From: Asaia bogorensis
Lineage (GTDB): Bacteria > Pseudomonadota > Alphaproteobacteria > Acetobacterales > Acetobacteraceae
Assembly (NCBI GenBank): GCA_945861095.1
Contig: CAMATI010000007.1
Location: 1 to 46,565 of the forward strand
Reading direction: 5' to 3'
Length of the DNA stretch: 46,565 bases
The position numbers and the translations under genes were made by a program. Under the pieces are notes generated by a model. The model saw nothing but the letters and a program-made list of their open reading frames with translations. It did not search any database and had not been told where the DNA came from. Below are positions 20,264 to 29,614 of this stretch, piece by piece. Each line of letters opens with the position of its first letter. The stretch's first letter is position 1.

Positions 20264-22483
20264 CTACAACCCAAATTTCGGCGTCCGAGGGAACCCGCTC
20301 GGCGGCATTCGTCCGGCCTGCGCGCGTTCTCCGAGCCATTCCCGCAGGCTGGTCTCAGTCCGCACCCGCTCGCCCCAGCGCCACGTCAGGCCGTCGGCGA
20401 TCCGGATCACCTTCAGGTCGCTCAGGCCGCCATACTTGTAGCGTTGCAGGATTACGCCCGCGCCTTTCGCCATCTCCGGCACCTGGTTCAGCGGGAACAC
20501 CAGCAGCCGGCGATTTTCACCGATGATCGCCACGTGGTCGCCATCCGCCGGAATGCAGAACGCCGCCTTTTCGCCTAGTCTCAGGTTCAGCAACTGCTTG
20601 CCGGTCCGCCGTTCGGCGATCAGCTCCGCCGCCGGCACAAGGAAGCCGCGGCCAGAGGACGAGGCCAGAAAATAGGGCACCCTTTCGTTTGCGACGAAGA
20701 AAGCGGTGATATCGTCCTCATTCGCCATTTCGGCAAGCAGGCGCACGGCCATCCCGTCGCCGCGCCCACGCGGCAGGTCGGCGGCCTTCAAGCTGAATAC
20801 CCGCCCGTTGGTGGCAAAAAGGGTCAGTCGGTCCGTGGTGAAGCACGGCAACAGCATATTCAGCTTGTCCCCTTCCTTGAACTTCAACTCCGCCGGGTCC
20901 GCCACGCTGCCTTTCACGGCCCGAATCCAACCCTTGTCGGACAGGATGACGGTGATCGCCTCGCGTTCCACGAAAGCGTCCGTCGAGACATCCACCGCGG
21001 TCGGCACCGATCCCACCACGGTCCGGCGGCCGCCCAGCTTGCCGGAACCGAACTGGTCGCGGATTTTGCCGACTTCCTCCGATATCCGGGTCCAGCGCAG
21101 TTTCTCGCTGGCGAGCAGAGCGCGCAGGTCCTTTACCTCGCGTGACAGGGAGCGATGCTCCTTGCGCAGTTCCATCTCCTCCAGCCGGCGCAAGCTGCGC
21201 AGGCGCATGTTCAGGATGGCTTCGGCCTGGGTGTCGGTCAGCGTGAAGCGCTCGATCAGGCGGGGCTTGGGCTGGTCCTCCTCACGGATGATGCGGATGA
21301 CCTCATCCAAATTGAGATAGACGAGCAGATAGCCGTCGAGGATTTCCAGCCGCCGCTCGATCGCGGCCAGTTGGTGCCTGGAACGGCGCTCCAGCACCTC
21401 ATGGCGATGATCCAGCCAGGCGCGCAGGATTTCCGGCAATGACATCACGCGCGGGGTGCGGGTGGCGTCCAGCACGTTCATATTGAGCGGAAAGCGCGAT
21501 TCCAGGGCGGTGGCGCGGAAGATCGTCTCCATCAGCACTTCAGGCTCGACCCCGCGCGTCTTGGGTTCCAGCACCAGGCGGATGATGTCGGAGCTTTCGT
21601 CGCGGACATCGCCCAGCAGGGGGAGTTTCTTGTCCTCCATCAACTGGGCGATCTGCTCGATCAGCCTGGCCTTCTGCACCTGGTACGGAATTTCCGTGAC
21701 CACGATGTGCCAGGTGCCGTGCTTGCCGGCCTCCTTCTCCCATTTCGCGCGGACCCGGAAGCCGCCGCGTCCGGTTTCATAGGCGGCCTGGATGGCGGAT
21801 TGCTCCTCCACCATCGTGCCGCCGGTGGGGAAATCGGGGCCCTTGATGAATTGCAGCAGATCGGCAGTGGACGCACCCGGATTTGCGATCAGATGGATCG
21901 CGGCGGCGCAGATTTCACCGGCATTGTGCGGAGGGATGGAGGTCGCCATGCCGACCGCAATGCCGGCCGACCCGTTGGCGAGCAGGTTGGGGAAGGCGCC
22001 TGGCAGGACGACGGGCTCGGATTCCTCGCCGTCATAGGTCTTGTTAAAATCGACCGTATCGTCGTCGATGCCGGTCAGCATCGCACGGGCGACCTCGGTT
22101 AGGCGCGCTTCGGTGTAGCGCATCGCCGCCGGGTTATCGCCGTCGATATTGCCGAAATTGCCCTGGCCCTCGACCAGCGGGTAACGGGCGGCGAAGTCCT
22201 GTGCCAGACGCACCAGCGCGTCGTAGACCGAGGCATCGCCATGCGGATGGTATTTACCGATCACGTCGCCGACCACGCGGGCGCATTTCTTGAAGCCGGC
22301 GGTCGGGTCCAGCCGCAACTGGTGCATGGCGTAGATCAGCCGCCGGTGCACCGGTTTCAGCCCATCGCGCACGTCGGGCAGGGAGCGCGACATGATCGTC
22401 GACAGCGCATAGGCCAGATAGCGCTCCGACAGCGCATCCTTCAGATGCGTGTCTTCGATATGGCCCGCGAAGTCATCCGGCAT
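20264..22483 (-). CDS. parC: DNA topoisomerase IV subunit A
   Basis: A 739-residue ParC, the DNA-cleaving subunit of topoisomerase IV that decatenates daughter chromosomes. The N-terminal block SLPDVRDGLKPVHRR (34-48) and the catalytic Tyr123 in AAMRYTEARL are clear. The C-terminal part is a reduced beta-propeller without the GyrA box, which supports ParC over GyrA. In the quinolone region, GDASVYDAL has Ala84 where E. coli ParC has Ser80, while an acidic residue, Asp88, is kept at the Glu84 position. I choose ATG 22483 because it gives the family N terminus and follows a ggag motif. It overlaps the end of recO by 11 bases, so translation is probably coupled. parE is not in the window. Confidence 0.95.
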   Translation of the reverse strand: MPDDFAGHIEDTHLKDALSERYLAYALSTIMSRSLPDVRDGLKPVHRRLIYAMHQLRLDPTAGFKKCARVVGDVIGKYHPHGDASVYDALVRLAQDFAARYPLVEGQGNFGNIDGDNPAAMRYTEARLTEVARAMLTGIDDDTVDFNKTYDGEESEPVVLPGAFPNLLANGSAGIAVGMATSIPPHNAGEICAAAIHLIANPGASTADLLQFIKGPDFPTGGTMVEEQSAIQAAYETGRGGFRVRAKWEKEAGKHGTWHIVVTEIPYQVQKARLIEQIAQLMEDKKLPLLGDVRDESSDIIRLVLEPKTRGVEPEVLMETIFRATALESRFPLNMNVLDATRTPRVMSLPEILRAWLDHRHEVLERRSRHQLAAIERRLEILDGYLLVYLNLDEVIRIIREEDQPKPRLIERFTLTDTQAEAILNMRLRSLRRLEEMELRKEHRSLSREVKDLRALLASEKLRWTRISEEVGKIRDQFGSGKLGGRRTVVGSVPTAVDVSTDAFVEREAITVILSDKGWIRAVKGSVADPAELKFKEGDKLNMLLPCFTTDRLTLFATNGRVFSLKAADLPRGRGDGMAVRLLAEMANEDDITAFFVANERVPYFLASSSGRGFLVPAAELIAERRTGKQLLNLRLGEKAAFCIPADGDHVAIIGENRRLLVFPLNQVPEMAKGAGVILQRYKYGGLSDLKVIRIADGLTWRWGERVRTETSLREWLGERAQAGRMPPSGFPRTPKFGL

Positions 22484-23252
22484 CCTTGTTCTCCGACTCC
22501 TGTGCCCCCTCCGACCCGTGTGCCAGTGTGGCGACCCGGTCGTATAGCATTGTTCGCGCCTGCGGCAGCGGGCGATGGCGATGTCCGAACGCATCGCGTG
22601 CCAGAAAATGTCCGGTCAGGCGCAATCCATCGCGCCAGTCCGCGGCTGTGGTCTGGGACGCCGCATCGATCGGATCGGTCATGAACGCTGGCAGTGGAAG
22701 CAGCCGGGACACCCACACCCCGGCAGCCTCTCGCGTCACGGCACGCCCAGTCCGTGGCGAAACAAAAGCAAGGCCGGAGGTGGCGCCTGTGATGGCACAG
22801 GTCGACAGGTCCAGCCCAAAGCCGAGACCGGCGAGCAGCCTCGCTTCCCACCGGATCAGGTCCGGCATCGTCTGACCCGCCATCGGTAGACGTGCGATCA
22901 GATGCAGCAGGGCGGCGAAGACGGCTGGCTGCGGTTCCCGCTCCGGCAGCGCATCCGCGGCCACGGCGCATACCGAGGTCAGCATGGCCAGCGCCAGAGG
23001 GTCGTGCATGACATCGGGGGCATTGGCATGGATCACCTCGCCGGAAAAATTGCCGAGTTGGTCGGAGAGGCGGGCGATCCAACGCACCTGGACGAAGTTG
23101 GCGATCTGCCAGATCGTGGTTTGCGCGCGGGAGGTACCGCCGCGTGCCAATCCGCGGTGTAGGCCGTACTCCTCCGTCATAACGGCGACGATGGCGTCGC
23201 CCTCACCGTAAGGCCGAGCATCAAGGACGACGGAGGGAGCTTCCCATTCCAT
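22473..23252 (-). CDS. recO: DNA repair protein RecO
   Basis: A 259-residue RecO. It starts with the OB-fold domain (MEWEAPSVVLDARPYGEGDAIV, then EEYGLHRGLARGG) and has the helical C-terminal domain with LIRWEARLLAGLGFGLDLSTCAITG, the alphaproteobacterial form of the signature. It helps RecR load RecA on SSB-coated gaps in the RecFOR pathway. No zinc-finger cysteines are present, as in most Gram-negative RecO. recO followed by parC is a common alphaproteobacterial order; here the last 11 bases of recO overlap the start of parC. era, often upstream of recO, is absent, and a 377-base gap with a divergent hslO replaces it. Confidence 0.95.
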   Translation of the reverse strand: MEWEAPSVVLDARPYGEGDAIVAVMTEEYGLHRGLARGGTSRAQTTIWQIANFVQVRWIARLSDQLGNFSGEVIHANAPDVMHDPLALAMLTSVCAVAADALPEREPQPAVFAALLHLIARLPMAGQTMPDLIRWEARLLAGLGFGLDLSTCAITGATSGLAFVSPRTGRAVTREAAGVWVSRLLPLPAFMTDPIDAASQTTAADWRDGLRLTGHFLARDAFGHRHRPLPQARTMLYDRVATLAHGSEGAQESENKDAG

Positions 23253-23629
23253 GAATCACGCGGAGGGGGGATTCGACGTCGGGAGGAACCAGGGCATGTG
23301 AGACTTAGCGGAGGGCATGTGAAGGAACATAGGACGAACCTTTGCGGATGCCCAGCGGCGTATCCGGGCCACGACTGAAAAGTCCACCCTGTCGTATCGG
23401 CCCGTATCGTTAACACGGAACGAAGAGTGTCAGAATTTATGTGTTTGACGCGCTGTCAGCCTCGCTACTGCCGGCCTTAACCCCGCAACCCGCGCGGCAA
23501 CGGCAGGGGACGGGTTGACGAATCACGTCCGACCATGACGGTGAGGGGACGCCTCTGGGTTGCCATTTCGGCCGATTGGCATAACACCCGGTCGTTGAAC
23601 CCTCTCGGTCCCATGCCTATCATGGGGCC
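23253..23629. other. Divergent intergenic region recO / hslO
   Basis: About 377 bases that must hold the promoters of the recO-parC unit (reverse) and of hslO (forward). A direct repeat gggcatgtga occurs at about 23293 and 23316, roughly two helical turns apart and 40-75 bases before recO, which could be a regulator site. No gene is visible and I cannot assign sigma boxes with confidence. Confidence 0.4.
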
Positions 23630-24592
23630 ATGTCCGATACTCCTGCCTTCCTCGACGGCGGTCGCCCGCCGGTCCCCGATATCGTGGTGCCACGTGGCGT
23701 CGTGCCATTCTACCTGCCGCAACGCCCAGTGCGCGGACGGCTGGTTCGGCTCGGGCCGCTGGCCGACTCGCTGCTGACCCGTCAGCCGAACCATCCGGTG
23801 ATCACCGCGCTGGCCGGCCAAGCGCTCGCTTTGGCCGCTGGCCTGTCCACAGCGCTGAAATTCCGAGGCTCGTTCAGTCTGCATGCCAAGGGCAACGGAC
23901 CGGTGAGCATGCTGTTGGCCGACTGCACCCATACAGGGGAATTGCGTGGCTATGCCCGCGCCAAACCGGAGGTGCTGGCGACCTTGCTGGACAGCAACCC
24001 GACCCCAACCGCCGACGCGCTGCTTGGCACCGGCTATCTGGCCTTCACCGTGGACGAGGGCGTCGACCAGCAGCGTCACCAGGGCATCGTCACTATTGAG
24101 GGCAACTCACTGGCAGCGATGGCCGACCATTATTTCACGACCAGTGAACAGCTTCAGTGCTTCGTTCACCTGGCCTGCGCACAAACCGAACACGGGTGGC
24201 GAGCGGCGGCATTGATCCTGGAGAAAGTTGCCGGCGCCGGCGGCATCGATCCGGCGATGGACGATGAAGCGGGAGCGGAAAGCTGGCGTACCGCCTGTGT
24301 CCTCGCGGGCACCGTGACCGATGCGGAATTGCTGGATGACGACCTGTCGTCGGAACAGCTGCTCTATCGGCTTTTCCATAGCGAAGGTGTGGCGGTGGAT
24401 CTCGCACGCTCGCTTTCCTATGGATGCCGCTGCTCCCGGGCACGGTTGGCGGGGATCCTGGAAGGGTTTCCTGTGGACGATCTGGACCACATGACGGTCG
24501 GTAGCGAAATCGTCGTGACCTGTGAGTTCTGCAATTACGATTTCCGCTTCCAGCGCGACGGGGTGCAGGGCGTGCCGGATGTCATCCCCTGA
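23630..24592 (+). CDS. hslO: Redox-regulated chaperone Hsp33
   Basis: A 320-residue Hsp33. The four zinc-binding redox cysteines are present in the C-terminal switch domain: Cys266 and Cys268 (CRC) and Cys298 and Cys301 (CEFC), spaced as in the family. On oxidative stress these cysteines form disulfides, zinc is released and the protein becomes a holdase in the cytoplasm. FSLHAKGNGPVSMLLADCT and GTGYLAFTVDEG belong to the N-terminal core domain. The start at 23630 has only a short ggggcc before it, so a nearby alternative is possible. The lipoprotein gene follows 49 bases later on the same strand. Confidence 0.96.
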   Translation: MSDTPAFLDGGRPPVPDIVVPRGVVPFYLPQRPVRGRLVRLGPLADSLLTRQPNHPVITALAGQALALAAGLSTALKFRGSFSLHAKGNGPVSMLLADCTHTGELRGYARAKPEVLATLLDSNPTPTADALLGTGYLAFTVDEGVDQQRHQGIVTIEGNSLAAMADHYFTTSEQLQCFVHLACAQTEHGWRAAALILEKVAGAGGIDPAMDDEAGAESWRTACVLAGTVTDAELLDDDLSSEQLLYRLFHSEGVAVDLARSLSYGCRCSRARLAGILEGFPVDDLDHMTVGSEIVVTCEFCNYDFRFQRDGVQGVPDVIP

Positions 24593-24641
24593 CGGGGTGC
24601 CGTGTCGAAACGCCATGTCTTTGTCCAGGAGTCAGAACGCC

Positions 24642-25232
24642 ATGCTGTCGGCCCGCCCGATCAATATCGCGGTCCTGCTGTTGACCCTACTGGTCGCGGC
24701 TTGCGGGGGGGGAGAAGAACAGCGTGCCTTTCCGCCGTTGCGTTACGACTATCTGCCGCCAATCCGATTGAATGTAGCGACTCTCGAAATCGAGCCTCGC
24801 TTCGTTCCATCGGGGACCGGTGCGGATGTCAGTGGGCTGGCCCCGGTGCGGCCGGTTGATGCACTGACAACCATGGGACGTGACCGGCTCAGCCCGCTGG
24901 GTGGGGACGGCCGAGCGGTGCTGGCAATACAGGAGGGATCGTTGACGCGGCGGGGGGATACGATCAGCGGCTCCTTCGCGGTCTCTCTGACGATCTACCG
25001 CGATGGTGGCAGGCAGGCGGGATTTGTGGAGGCTCGGGTTTCGCGCACCAGTGCGGGGGGATCAGGCAGCCTCCGCGGACGTCTTTATGATCTGGTTGTC
25101 GCGACGATGAACGACATGAACGTGGAACTGGAGTTCCAGATCCGGCGTAACTTGCGGGACTTGCTGAATGTCCCGACGGCCGCTTCGATGACGGTGGAAC
25201 AAACACCACTGGCACCACCACCATCCCGATAG
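24642..25232 (+). CDS. Putative lipoprotein of unknown function
   Basis: A 196-residue protein with a short lipoprotein signal: a charged start, hydrophobic residues 8-20 and the lipobox LVAAC with Cys21 as the lipidation site, followed by GGGEE. The mature part looks like a single beta-rich domain (LNVATLEIEPRF, ISGSFAVSLTIYRDGGRQAGFVEARVSR) ending in a helix and a Pro-rich tail. It is probably anchored in the outer or inner membrane facing the periplasm. The ATG at 24642 follows aggag at 24627-24631; the longer frame that begins inside hslO is rejected. It is likely co-transcribed with hslO. I do not recognise the family with confidence, although similar lipoproteins are common in Rhodospirillales. 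Confidence 0.85.
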   Translation: MLSARPINIAVLLLTLLVAACGGGEEQRAFPPLRYDYLPPIRLNVATLEIEPRFVPSGTGADVSGLAPVRPVDALTTMGRDRLSPLGGDGRAVLAIQEGSLTRRGDTISGSFAVSLTIYRDGGRQAGFVEARVSRTSAGGSGSLRGRLYDLVVATMNDMNVELEFQIRRNLRDLLNVPTAASMTVEQTPLAPPPSR

Positions 25233-26310
25233 CGGCCGGTGTTGTATCAATTGGCCGAAACAATGGCCGGTGCGCCGTCTAGTCGATGTTAAGGTTGTAG
25301 CGGTCTTGCTGCTGCTCCGGCAGTTTCAAATTAACCCAGACATGGCTATTCCGCTTTAATCGGGAAATATTTCGGTTCATAGGGCCTGTAATTCGGCCAG
25401 ATTAGACAAAATCTCTTTTAAAATCAAGACGAAGTGTTATATCTCAAAAAATGACGAGGATTTGTCCTTTAGGTAGGTTATTATTGACTCCTGGGGAAAG
25501 CTGGTAAATATCCTAACATTCATGTGTGGAACTGGGATTTCCACAATCTTGTCCTGTGGATGAATGCATCTGGATGGTTTCGATAGCATCAAAAACCTAT
25601 GTGGCGAGGGCGTATGCAGTTCGGCTCACAGTGCCTAAGCCGGAAAAACCAGAACCAAAAAAGGTCTGTTATCCCCCGATCATAACGGAAAACGGTCTAG
25701 CCCGTCTTATTCATAAACTGTGTCTGGTACTACCGAAAATATAATCTTATCAAATGGTTAGACGTTTTTTGTCGTAGTATTTCCTGCCCTTGGCCATCTT
25801 GGCCTAGTGCATTGAGAACGCGTTGTATAACGCGAATTTTCGGCAACCCTGTGAATAAGATGGACCAGGATATGATAACCGGAGCAATTGCGAATCGTGC
25901 GCACTGTAAATGAGGCGGGCGTTGCATCACACCTGGTAGCCGGCCCGTTCATGTCGGAGGTATGGCAGGCCCATCGAAGAGCCAAGTCTGCCGGACCAGT
26001 GCTGACGGGAACGTATCAAGGTGCATAGCGGTCCGTGTCGCTGATTTTGCAGGGATCGTGGCTCGGCTCTCTCTCCGTGTCATGGCGGGCCTGCGCCCGC
26101 CATGACACGGAGAGACCGGCAACCAATCCCCGTATTTTGAATGACGCGGCGCACTATCTGTCCGTCGAAGACGCATGGGTTTTCGAGGATACGGATAGAG
26201 ATTCAATCCCATCTCATAGCGGTATGCTCTGACGGCTGGCGAACCGGCGCGGCATTCAGGACAAGGCACAGACGTCGTCCCGGCCCCCCATCTCCGTAGG
26301 AATCGGTAGA
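25233..26310. other. Gene-free region with AT-rich islet
   Basis: Almost 1.1 kb between two convergent genes with no gene that I can support. Bases 25321-25800 are about 42% GC by hand count, far below the rest of the window. The longest frames (25526-25744 forward, 25730-25930 reverse) have no ribosome binding site and no recognisable motif. I found no transposase fragment, terminal repeats or target duplication by eye. GC content rises again from about 25850, and a perfect palindrome sits at 26070-26115. It could be a decayed insertion or a foreign remnant. Confidence 0.6.
26070..26115 (+). repeat. Perfect 21-bp palindrome, copy 3 of the dispersed family
   Basis: Bases 26070-26090 and 26095-26115 are exact reverse complements around a 4-base loop (ctgc). 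The arms contain tccgtgtcatggcggg and its complement. The right arm and following bases (gacacggagagaccggcaaccaa) resemble the start of the 46-base tail of the copies at 65-191 and 9863-9978, but the cagttaatatt end is missing. It lies near the 3' end of ubiG and may act as a bidirectional terminator or a REP-like element. Confidence 0.85.
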
Positions 26311-27036
26311 TCATCCCGTTGCTTCAATCAGGTAGCCCACCCGCAAGTTCCGCCCCGTACGCCAACCTCCTTTTCCTGGGTCGACCGACAACCCAGCGGA
26401 ATCGGATAGCCAAAACCCAGCATCGCGCAGAAAAAGCGCCATTTCTGACGGTTTGATGAATTTCCGCCAATCATGTGTACCGACCGGAAGGTAGCGCAAC
26501 AGGTACTCGGCGCCCAGTTTGGCGGCGGCGAACGATTCCGGGGTCCGATTAAGCGTCGAAAGGAACATCAACCCCGACGGCCTCAGTAGACGACGCAAAA
26601 CGCGGACGAAGCTCGCCGGATCAGGCACATGTTCGATGACTTCCAGCGCAGTGATAACATCGAACCGCGTGCCGTCGCCGAGCAGGTCCTCCGCCAAGCC
26701 CACCTGGTAGCGTAGGTGGAGCTGGGTCTGGCCCTGGACCTGGCTTTGGGCGTGCATCCGGCCAGCCTTGATGGCGTCTGCCGCTGCATCCACCCCAAGA
26801 ACATCGAACCCGGCCCGAGCCAATGCCTCGGACGCTATCCCCGCGCCACAGCCGAGATCGAGAATGCGAACGTGAGAACGGTCGGGAAACCGACGGTCGA
26901 TGCGCGTCACGATCCAGTCGATCCGGGCTGGGTTCATCTGGTGGAGTGGGCGCATCGGCCCGTTGGGATTCCACCATTCGGTGGCCAAGGCATTGAACCG
27001 GGCGATCTCATCGGCTGAAACGGTTTCGCTGCTCAT
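26311..27036 (-). CDS. ubiG: Ubiquinone biosynthesis O-methyltransferase
   Basis: A 241-residue class I SAM methyltransferase. The SAM motif LDLGCGAGI lies at residues 59-67 and is followed by ALEVIEHVPDP. TEWWNPNGPMRPLHQMNPARI at the N terminus and PVGTHDWRKFIKP are specific to UbiG, which performs both O-methylations in ubiquinone synthesis at the membrane surface. I start at ATG 27036, giving the family N terminus MSSETVSADEI; a longer frame adds 72 untypical residues. It is divergent from lysC with about 210 bases between, an arrangement seen in other alphaproteobacteria. Confidence 0.96.
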   Translation of the reverse strand: MSSETVSADEIARFNALATEWWNPNGPMRPLHQMNPARIDWIVTRIDRRFPDRSHVRILDLGCGAGIASEALARAGFDVLGVDAAADAIKAGRMHAQSQVQGQTQLHLRYQVGLAEDLLGDGTRFDVITALEVIEHVPDPASFVRVLRRLLRPSGLMFLSTLNRTPESFAAAKLGAEYLLRYLPVGTHDWRKFIKPSEMALFLRDAGFWLSDSAGLSVDPGKGGWRTGRNLRVGYLIEATG

Positions 27037-27245
27037 GGTTGCCCCTAATGCCTCGCGCCAGTATGTGTACGTCACGACCAATCCCTGGGTAGTGTCTGGG
27101 CTCGGTCGGCGCCAGCCCACCTTAGGGGCTACGGGCAACCTTTGGCCGCTGTCTTGCGTAGCGGTTGGCGGGGCCCGGATCGGACCTGTGGCCGGCGCCG
27201 ATCGAACCGAGATACGCCTGAACCCTGACACACGATCTTTGGTAC

Positions 27246-28463
27246 ATGGCACGCATCGTTATGAAATTTGGCGGCACATCCGTCGCCGACCTGGACCGTA
27301 TTCGCAATGTGGCTCACCGTGTGAAGCAGGAGGTCGAGAATGGCAACCAGGTGGCCGTCGTGGTTTCCGCCATGTCGGGTGTCACTAACCAATTGGTAAA
27401 GTATTGCAGCGATCTGTCCGCTCTGCATGATGCACGGGAGTACGACGCTGTCGTGGCGACGGGCGAGCAGGTGACATCCGGCCTGTTGGCCATAGCGCTC
27501 CAGGACATCGGGATCGATGCACGGTCCTGGCAAGGGTGGCAGATCGCGATTGGCACCGACAACGCGCACGGCAAGGCTCGCATACAGTCGATCGATGGCA
27601 GCGAGTTGACGCGCCAGATGGACAGCGGGCGGGTTGCCGTGATTGCCGGCTTCCAGGGTATCGGCCCTGATAATCGGATTACCACCCTGGGGCGCGGCGG
27701 CTCCGACACCTCGGCCGTTGCACTCGCCGCCGGGCTGAAGGCAGAGCGTTGCGATATCTATACCGACGTCGACGGCATCTATACCACCGATCCTCGCATC
27801 GTACCGAAAGCCCGCAAGCTATCCAAAATCAGCTATGAGGAGATGTTGGAGCTGGCATCCGTCGGTGCGAAAGTGTTACAAACCCGCAGCGTCGAGCTGG
27901 CGATGAACGAACGAGTACGCGTACAGGTCCTGTCCAGTTTCTCGGACCGGCCCGGTACGATGGTAGTGGATGAGGACGAGATCGTGGAAAAAGAGAATGT
28001 ATCCGGGATCGCCTACTCGCGGGATGAGGCAAAGATCACCGTGCGGCGGGTGCCTGACCGGCCTGGCATCGCAGCGACCATCTTCGGGGCTCTGGCCGAT
28101 CAAAACGTCAATGTTGATATGATCGTGCAGAATGTTGCCGCCGACGGTACGACCGACATGACCTTTACCGTCGGGAAGACCGATTTGGCACGCGCTCACG
28201 CCGCGCTCGGCGGCATTAAGTCACAAATCGGGTATGGTGAGCTGTTGGAAGACTCCAACGTTGCAAAGATCAGCGTGGTAGGTGTGGGCATGCGCAGCCA
28301 TGCTGGGATCGCCAATACGATGTTCCGGACCCTCGCTGACAAGGCGATCAATATTCAGGTCATATCAACCAGCGAAATCAAGGTCAGCGTCCTGATTGCC
28401 GCCGAATACACCGAACTCGCGGTCCGGGCCCTTCATACCGCGTATGGCCTTGATGCAACCTGA
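27246..28463 (+). CDS. lysC: Aspartate kinase
   Basis: A 405-residue aspartokinase that phosphorylates aspartate, the first step to lysine, threonine, methionine and diaminopimelate. The N-terminal kinase domain shows KFGGTS (7-12), VVSAMSGVTN, TLGRGGSDTSAVALAA and the substrate segment DVDGIYTTDPRIVP. Two C-terminal ACT domains follow (VRRVPDRPGIAATIFGAL; VGVGMRSHAGIANTMF), so feedback inhibition by lysine and threonine is likely. The length fits the single-function ACT-regulated class. The start at 27246 lacks a good ribosome binding site but gives the invariant MARIVMKFGGTS. The next gene starts inside its last codons. Confidence 0.97.
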   Translation: MARIVMKFGGTSVADLDRIRNVAHRVKQEVENGNQVAVVVSAMSGVTNQLVKYCSDLSALHDAREYDAVVATGEQVTSGLLAIALQDIGIDARSWQGWQIAIGTDNAHGKARIQSIDGSELTRQMDSGRVAVIAGFQGIGPDNRITTLGRGGSDTSAVALAAGLKAERCDIYTDVDGIYTTDPRIVPKARKLSKISYEEMLELASVGAKVLQTRSVELAMNERVRVQVLSSFSDRPGTMVVDEDEIVEKENVSGIAYSRDEAKITVRRVPDRPGIAATIFGALADQNVNVDMIVQNVAADGTTDMTFTVGKTDLARAHAALGGIKSQIGYGELLEDSNVAKISVVGVGMRSHAGIANTMFRTLADKAINIQVISTSEIKVSVLIAAEYTELAVRALHTAYGLDAT

Positions 28464-29505
28464 TACCCCCCCCGCCGGAGACGCCAGGGCGGTGGCCCGC
28501 GCCCGCCTTGATCGGCTGTGGTCACGCGGCACCGCGTTCCTCGGTTGCGAATTCGTCCTTCTCGGTGGCGCCATGAGTTGGGTGAGCGAGCGCCATCTGG
28601 TGTCCGCGATCTCTAACGCTGGTGGTTTTGGGGTGATCGCATGCGGCTCGATGGGTCCTGACCTGCTGGCTGCCGAGATTGCCGCTACCAAGGCCCTGAC
28701 CAGCCGACCATTTGGCGTTAACCTGATCACCATGCACCCACAGCTGGATGATCTGGTCCGGGTTTGTGTGGAAGCAAGAGTGAGCCATATCGTGCTGGCT
28801 GGTGGGATTCCGCCCGGGAACGCTGTGCGAGCCGTTAAAGATGGCGGGGCCAAGCTCATTGCGTTTACGCCGGCTTTGGTGCTGGCTAAGCGCCTGATCC
28901 GGTCCGGCGTAGACGCTCTGGTGATCGAGGGATCCGAGGCCGGCGGTCATATAGGCCCGGTGTCACTAACCGTCCTGGCTCAGGAGATTTTGCCTTATAT
29001 TCAAGACGTCCCGGTATTCGTCGCTGGTGGGCTGGGCCGCGGGGAGGCCATCCTTGCCTATCTTGAAATGGGGGCATCCGGCGCCCAACTCGGCTCCCGT
29101 TTCGCTGCCGCCGCTGAATCGATCGCCCATCCCAACTTCAAGAAAGCCTTCTACCGCGCCAATGCCCGCGATGCGGTGCCATCAATTCAACTGGATGAGC
29201 GGTTTCCTGTCATCCCGGTACGCGGCCTGGTCAACGAAGGCACCAAGCGGTTTCTGCGGCACCAGGCAGAGACGCGCGACAGATTCCAGGCTGGCGAACT
29301 GAACAAGGAAGAAGCGCAGCTTGCTATCGAGCATTTCTGGGCGGGTGCCCTGCGGCGGGCCGTGATAGATGGCGACGTAGAGAACGGCTCGGTCATGGCT
29401 GGTCAATCCGTCGGTATGGTGACCACGGAACAAGCGGTCCCAGACATTATCGCGGAACTGGTGGATCAGGCCGTCACCGCACTGCTAAACCGACAGCACA
29501 GCTGA
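28453..29505 (+). CDS. Nitronate monooxygenase family FMN protein
   Basis: A protein of about 350 residues of the nitronate monooxygenase / 2-nitropropane dioxygenase family, a TIM-barrel FMN enzyme also related to FabK. Visible are LLGGAMSWVSERHLVSAISNAGGFGVIA at the N terminus, the phosphate-binding EGSEAGGHIGP in the middle, and FVAGGLGRGEAILAYLEMGASGAQLGSRF. Family members oxidise alkyl nitronates or act on unknown flavin substrates. It overlaps the end of lysC: starts at 28444 and 28453 are both possible, giving overlaps of 20 or 11 bases, and neither has a clear ribosome binding site, so translation is probably coupled to lysC. The tie to lysC is positional; no lysine role is known. Confidence 0.88.
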   Translation: MQPDTPPAGDARAVARARLDRLWSRGTAFLGCEFVLLGGAMSWVSERHLVSAISNAGGFGVIACGSMGPDLLAAEIAATKALTSRPFGVNLITMHPQLDDLVRVCVEARVSHIVLAGGIPPGNAVRAVKDGGAKLIAFTPALVLAKRLIRSGVDALVIEGSEAGGHIGPVSLTVLAQEILPYIQDVPVFVAGGLGRGEAILAYLEMGASGAQLGSRFAAAAESIAHPNFKKAFYRANARDAVPSIQLDERFPVIPVRGLVNEGTKRFLRHQAETRDRFQAGELNKEEAQLAIEHFWAGALRRAVIDGDVENGSVMAGQSVGMVTTEQAVPDIIAELVDQAVTALLNRQHS

Positions 29506-29614
29506 TCCAGCCGTCTATGTACCGGGACGTGTCATCCCCAGGGGCGCTCCGGACAAGATCGCTCGGACCAGCACCCCAAATGCCGGAAACCTGCCCGGCC
29601 GAGGCGGCCGTGGC

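Noticed and set aside
25526..25744. A 72-residue frame in the AT-rich islet
   Set aside because: No ribosome binding site, no motif, and composition shows no sign of coding selection; it may be a fragment but cannot be supported.
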